Positions 61,732-64,000 of a stretch of 64,000 bases of DNA are shown in pieces; position 1 is the stretch's first letter; the number at the start of each line of letters is the position of its first letter. The notes under the pieces were generated by a model. That model saw nothing but the letters and a program-made list of their open reading frames with translations, ran no database searches and was not told the origin of the DNA. The DNA lies in assembly GCF_017814915.1 (NCBI RefSeq), contig NZ_JAGIPZ010000006.1, positions 62,001 to 126,000 on the forward strand. The letters run 5' to 3'. Made by a program: the position numbers and the translations under genes. Origin of the DNA: Herbaspirillum sp. LeCh32-8 (GTDB lineage: Bacteria > Pseudomonadota > Gammaproteobacteria > Burkholderiales > Burkholderiaceae_D).

Positions 61732-62838
61732 ATGCAATTGGTTAAAACCCAACGAGACACGCTCCTGCGTCCTCTGCAGATCGTGAGCGGTATTGTCGAG
61801 CGTCGGCACACGTTGCCGATTCTGGCCAATATCCTCATCCGCAAGGACGGCGAGAAGGTCTCCTTCCTGTCCACCGACATCGAAGTGCAGATCACCACGC
61901 ACGCCGAAGTCGGTTCCGGCAGCGAAGCCGTCGCCACCACCGTGGCTGCGCGCAAGCTGCTCGACATCCTGCGCGCCCTGCCTGACTCCGGCGATGTATC
62001 GATCTCCCTGTCCAACAAGCGCATGACGGTGCAGTCCGGCAAGTCGCGCTTCGCGCTGCAGACCCTGGCCGCCGAGGAATTCCCGACCGTGGCCCAGGCC
62101 GAGCAATACAACGCCCAGGTCAACCTGCCGCAAAAGACCCTGAAGCACCTGTTCAACATGGTCCACTTCGCCATGGCCCAGCAGGACATCCGTTACTACC
62201 TGAACGGCCTGCTGCTGGTGGTCGAGGGCAAGAACGTGATCGCGGTCGCTACCGACGGCCACCGTCTGGCCTTCTGCCAGGTCGAGACCGAGCAGGACTT
62301 CCCGCGCCAGGAAGTCATCATCCCGCGCAAGACCATCATCGAACTGCAACGCCTGCTCGATGAAAGCGACGATGAAGTCAAACTCGAAATCGCCAACAAC
62401 CAGGTCAAGCTGACCTTCGCCGACATCGAGCTGATCTCCAAGCTGGTGGAGGGCAAGTTCCCCGACTACACCCGCGTGGTGCCCAAGGGTTACAAGAACG
62501 GCTTCACCATCGGCCGCGAGCAGCTGCTGCGTTCGCTGCAGCGCGCAGCGATCATGACCAGCGACAAGTTCAAGGGCGTGCGCTGGGTGATCGCCCCGGG
62601 CAGCCTGAAGATCAGCTCCACCAACGCCGACCAGGAAGAAGCGGTTGAAGAACTGGAAATCGACTACGGCGGCGACACCGTCGACATCGGTTTCAACGTC
62701 AGCTACCTGCTCGACGTGCTCAACAACCTGAAGAACGACTACGTCAACATCGCCCTGGGCGATGCCAACTCGTCGGCCCTGGTCACCATCCCGGACAACG
62801 CCGACTTCAAATACGTCGTCATGCCGATGCGCATCTAA
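61732..62838 (+). CDS. dnaN: DNA polymerase III beta subunit (sliding clamp)
   Basis: A 368-residue clamp starting MQLVKTQRDTLLRPLQIVSGIVERRHTLPILANILI. The three-domain fold motifs are present: LSTDIEVQI, FNMVHFAMAQQDIRYYLNGLLLVVEG, ATDGHRLAFCQ and the C-terminal VMPMRI hydrophobic-pocket segment. An in-frame ATG at 61702 would add ten residues, but the family start is MQLVKTQ and AAGGA precedes it. The long leader back to dnaA suggests its own promoter. Confidence 0.98.
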   Translation: MQLVKTQRDTLLRPLQIVSGIVERRHTLPILANILIRKDGEKVSFLSTDIEVQITTHAEVGSGSEAVATTVAARKLLDILRALPDSGDVSISLSNKRMTVQSGKSRFALQTLAAEEFPTVAQAEQYNAQVNLPQKTLKHLFNMVHFAMAQQDIRYYLNGLLLVVEGKNVIAVATDGHRLAFCQVETEQDFPRQEVIIPRKTIIELQRLLDESDDEVKLEIANNQVKLTFADIELISKLVEGKFPDYTRVVPKGYKNGFTIGREQLLRSLQRAAIMTSDKFKGVRWVIAPGSLKISSTNADQEEAVEELEIDYGGDTVDIGFNVSYLLDVLNNLKNDYVNIALGDANSSALVTIPDNADFKYVVMPMRI

Positions 62839-62859
62839 GCAGTCGCGCTTCAAGCCAAC

Positions 62860-62895
62860 GAGGGGCCCTCCACGAGGGCCCCTCAGTCGCTTTTA
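62860..62895 (+). terminator. Hairpin between dnaN and gyrB
   Basis: GAGGGGCCCTC (62860-62870) pairs with GAGGGCCCCTC (62874-62884), then AGTCGCTTTT. The T-tract is offset, so it may be a partial terminator. Confidence 0.6.
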
Positions 62896-62952
62896 AGATT
62901 TCCGTTTTTTGCAGCTCACTAGTCGTCAGGCTAGCTTTTTCAGAAGGTAACC

Positions 62953-64000
<1,048 letters not shown>

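Overview
The window is a 64 kb stretch of a GC-rich betaproteobacterial chromosome around the replication origin. Gene content (mnmG-rsmG-parA-parB, dnaA-dnaN-gyrB, lipB-lipA with a D-amino-acid aminotransferase and a DUF493 gene, DUF2917 beside a GcvA-like LysR gene, many LysR regulators) fits Burkholderiales, most likely Oxalobacteraceae close to Herbaspirillum. That genus call comes from recognition of gene content, not from a database search. I see no rRNA, tRNA, CRISPR array, prophage or intact insertion sequence.

Layout. 0-3 kb: the 5' two-thirds of mnmC (cut by the window edge), a GntR/FadR regulator and an auxin-efflux-type carrier. 3-10 kb: a membrane GGDEF-EAL protein, a His-rich COG0523 GTPase, ribA, lipA and lipB. 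10-15 kb: a DUF2917 gene divergent from a GcvA-like LysR gene, then a DUF493 gene, dat and a YddA/SbmA-type ABC exporter. 15-19 kb: a chemoreceptor overlapping a GAF-EAL phosphodiesterase gene, then an outer-membrane barrel. 19-25 kb: an HD hydrolase, an MsbA-like ABC exporter, an M24 peptidase and a DJ-1/AraC regulator. 25-30 kb: a LysR gene, a CaiB-type CoA transferase, an HMG-CoA lyase and an MFS carrier that look like one acid-catabolism operon. 30-34 kb: divergent bglX (GH3) and opgG. 34-40 kb: the leftward operon mnmG-rsmG-blc-lysE-parA-parB, with two perfect parS sites just upstream of mnmG. 40-47 kb: a TSUP permease and a livG-F-K-H-M branched-chain amino-acid type ABC operon. 47-51 kb: mmsA and a GMC oxidoreductase divergent from a LysR gene, matching the hpdR/mmsA/hpdH 3-hydroxypropionate oxidation system described in Cupriavidus. 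51-56 kb: a lone 2Fe-2S ferredoxin between two imperfect direct repeats carrying DnaA boxes, an AsmA-family protein and a LysR gene. 56-57.5 kb: two small genes with related C-termini, each followed by the same 30-base element with a CCTCCTCCC core and a terminator. 57.5-64 kb: a YafJ-like amidotransferase, dnaA, a 1.6 kb spacer full of DnaA boxes (probable oriC), dnaN and the start of gyrB.

The most interesting signals are: (1) the two small genes with CCTCCTCCC 3' elements, which look like a betaproteobacterial version of the CcsR/cuckoo small-RNA arrangement; (2) the DnaA-box-bearing repeats around the ferredoxin gene; (3) a family of paired palindromes found at three convergent gene ends, two of which bracket bglX-opgG; (4) a Walker A Lys-to-Arg change in livF; (5) a degenerate methyltransferase half in MnmC.
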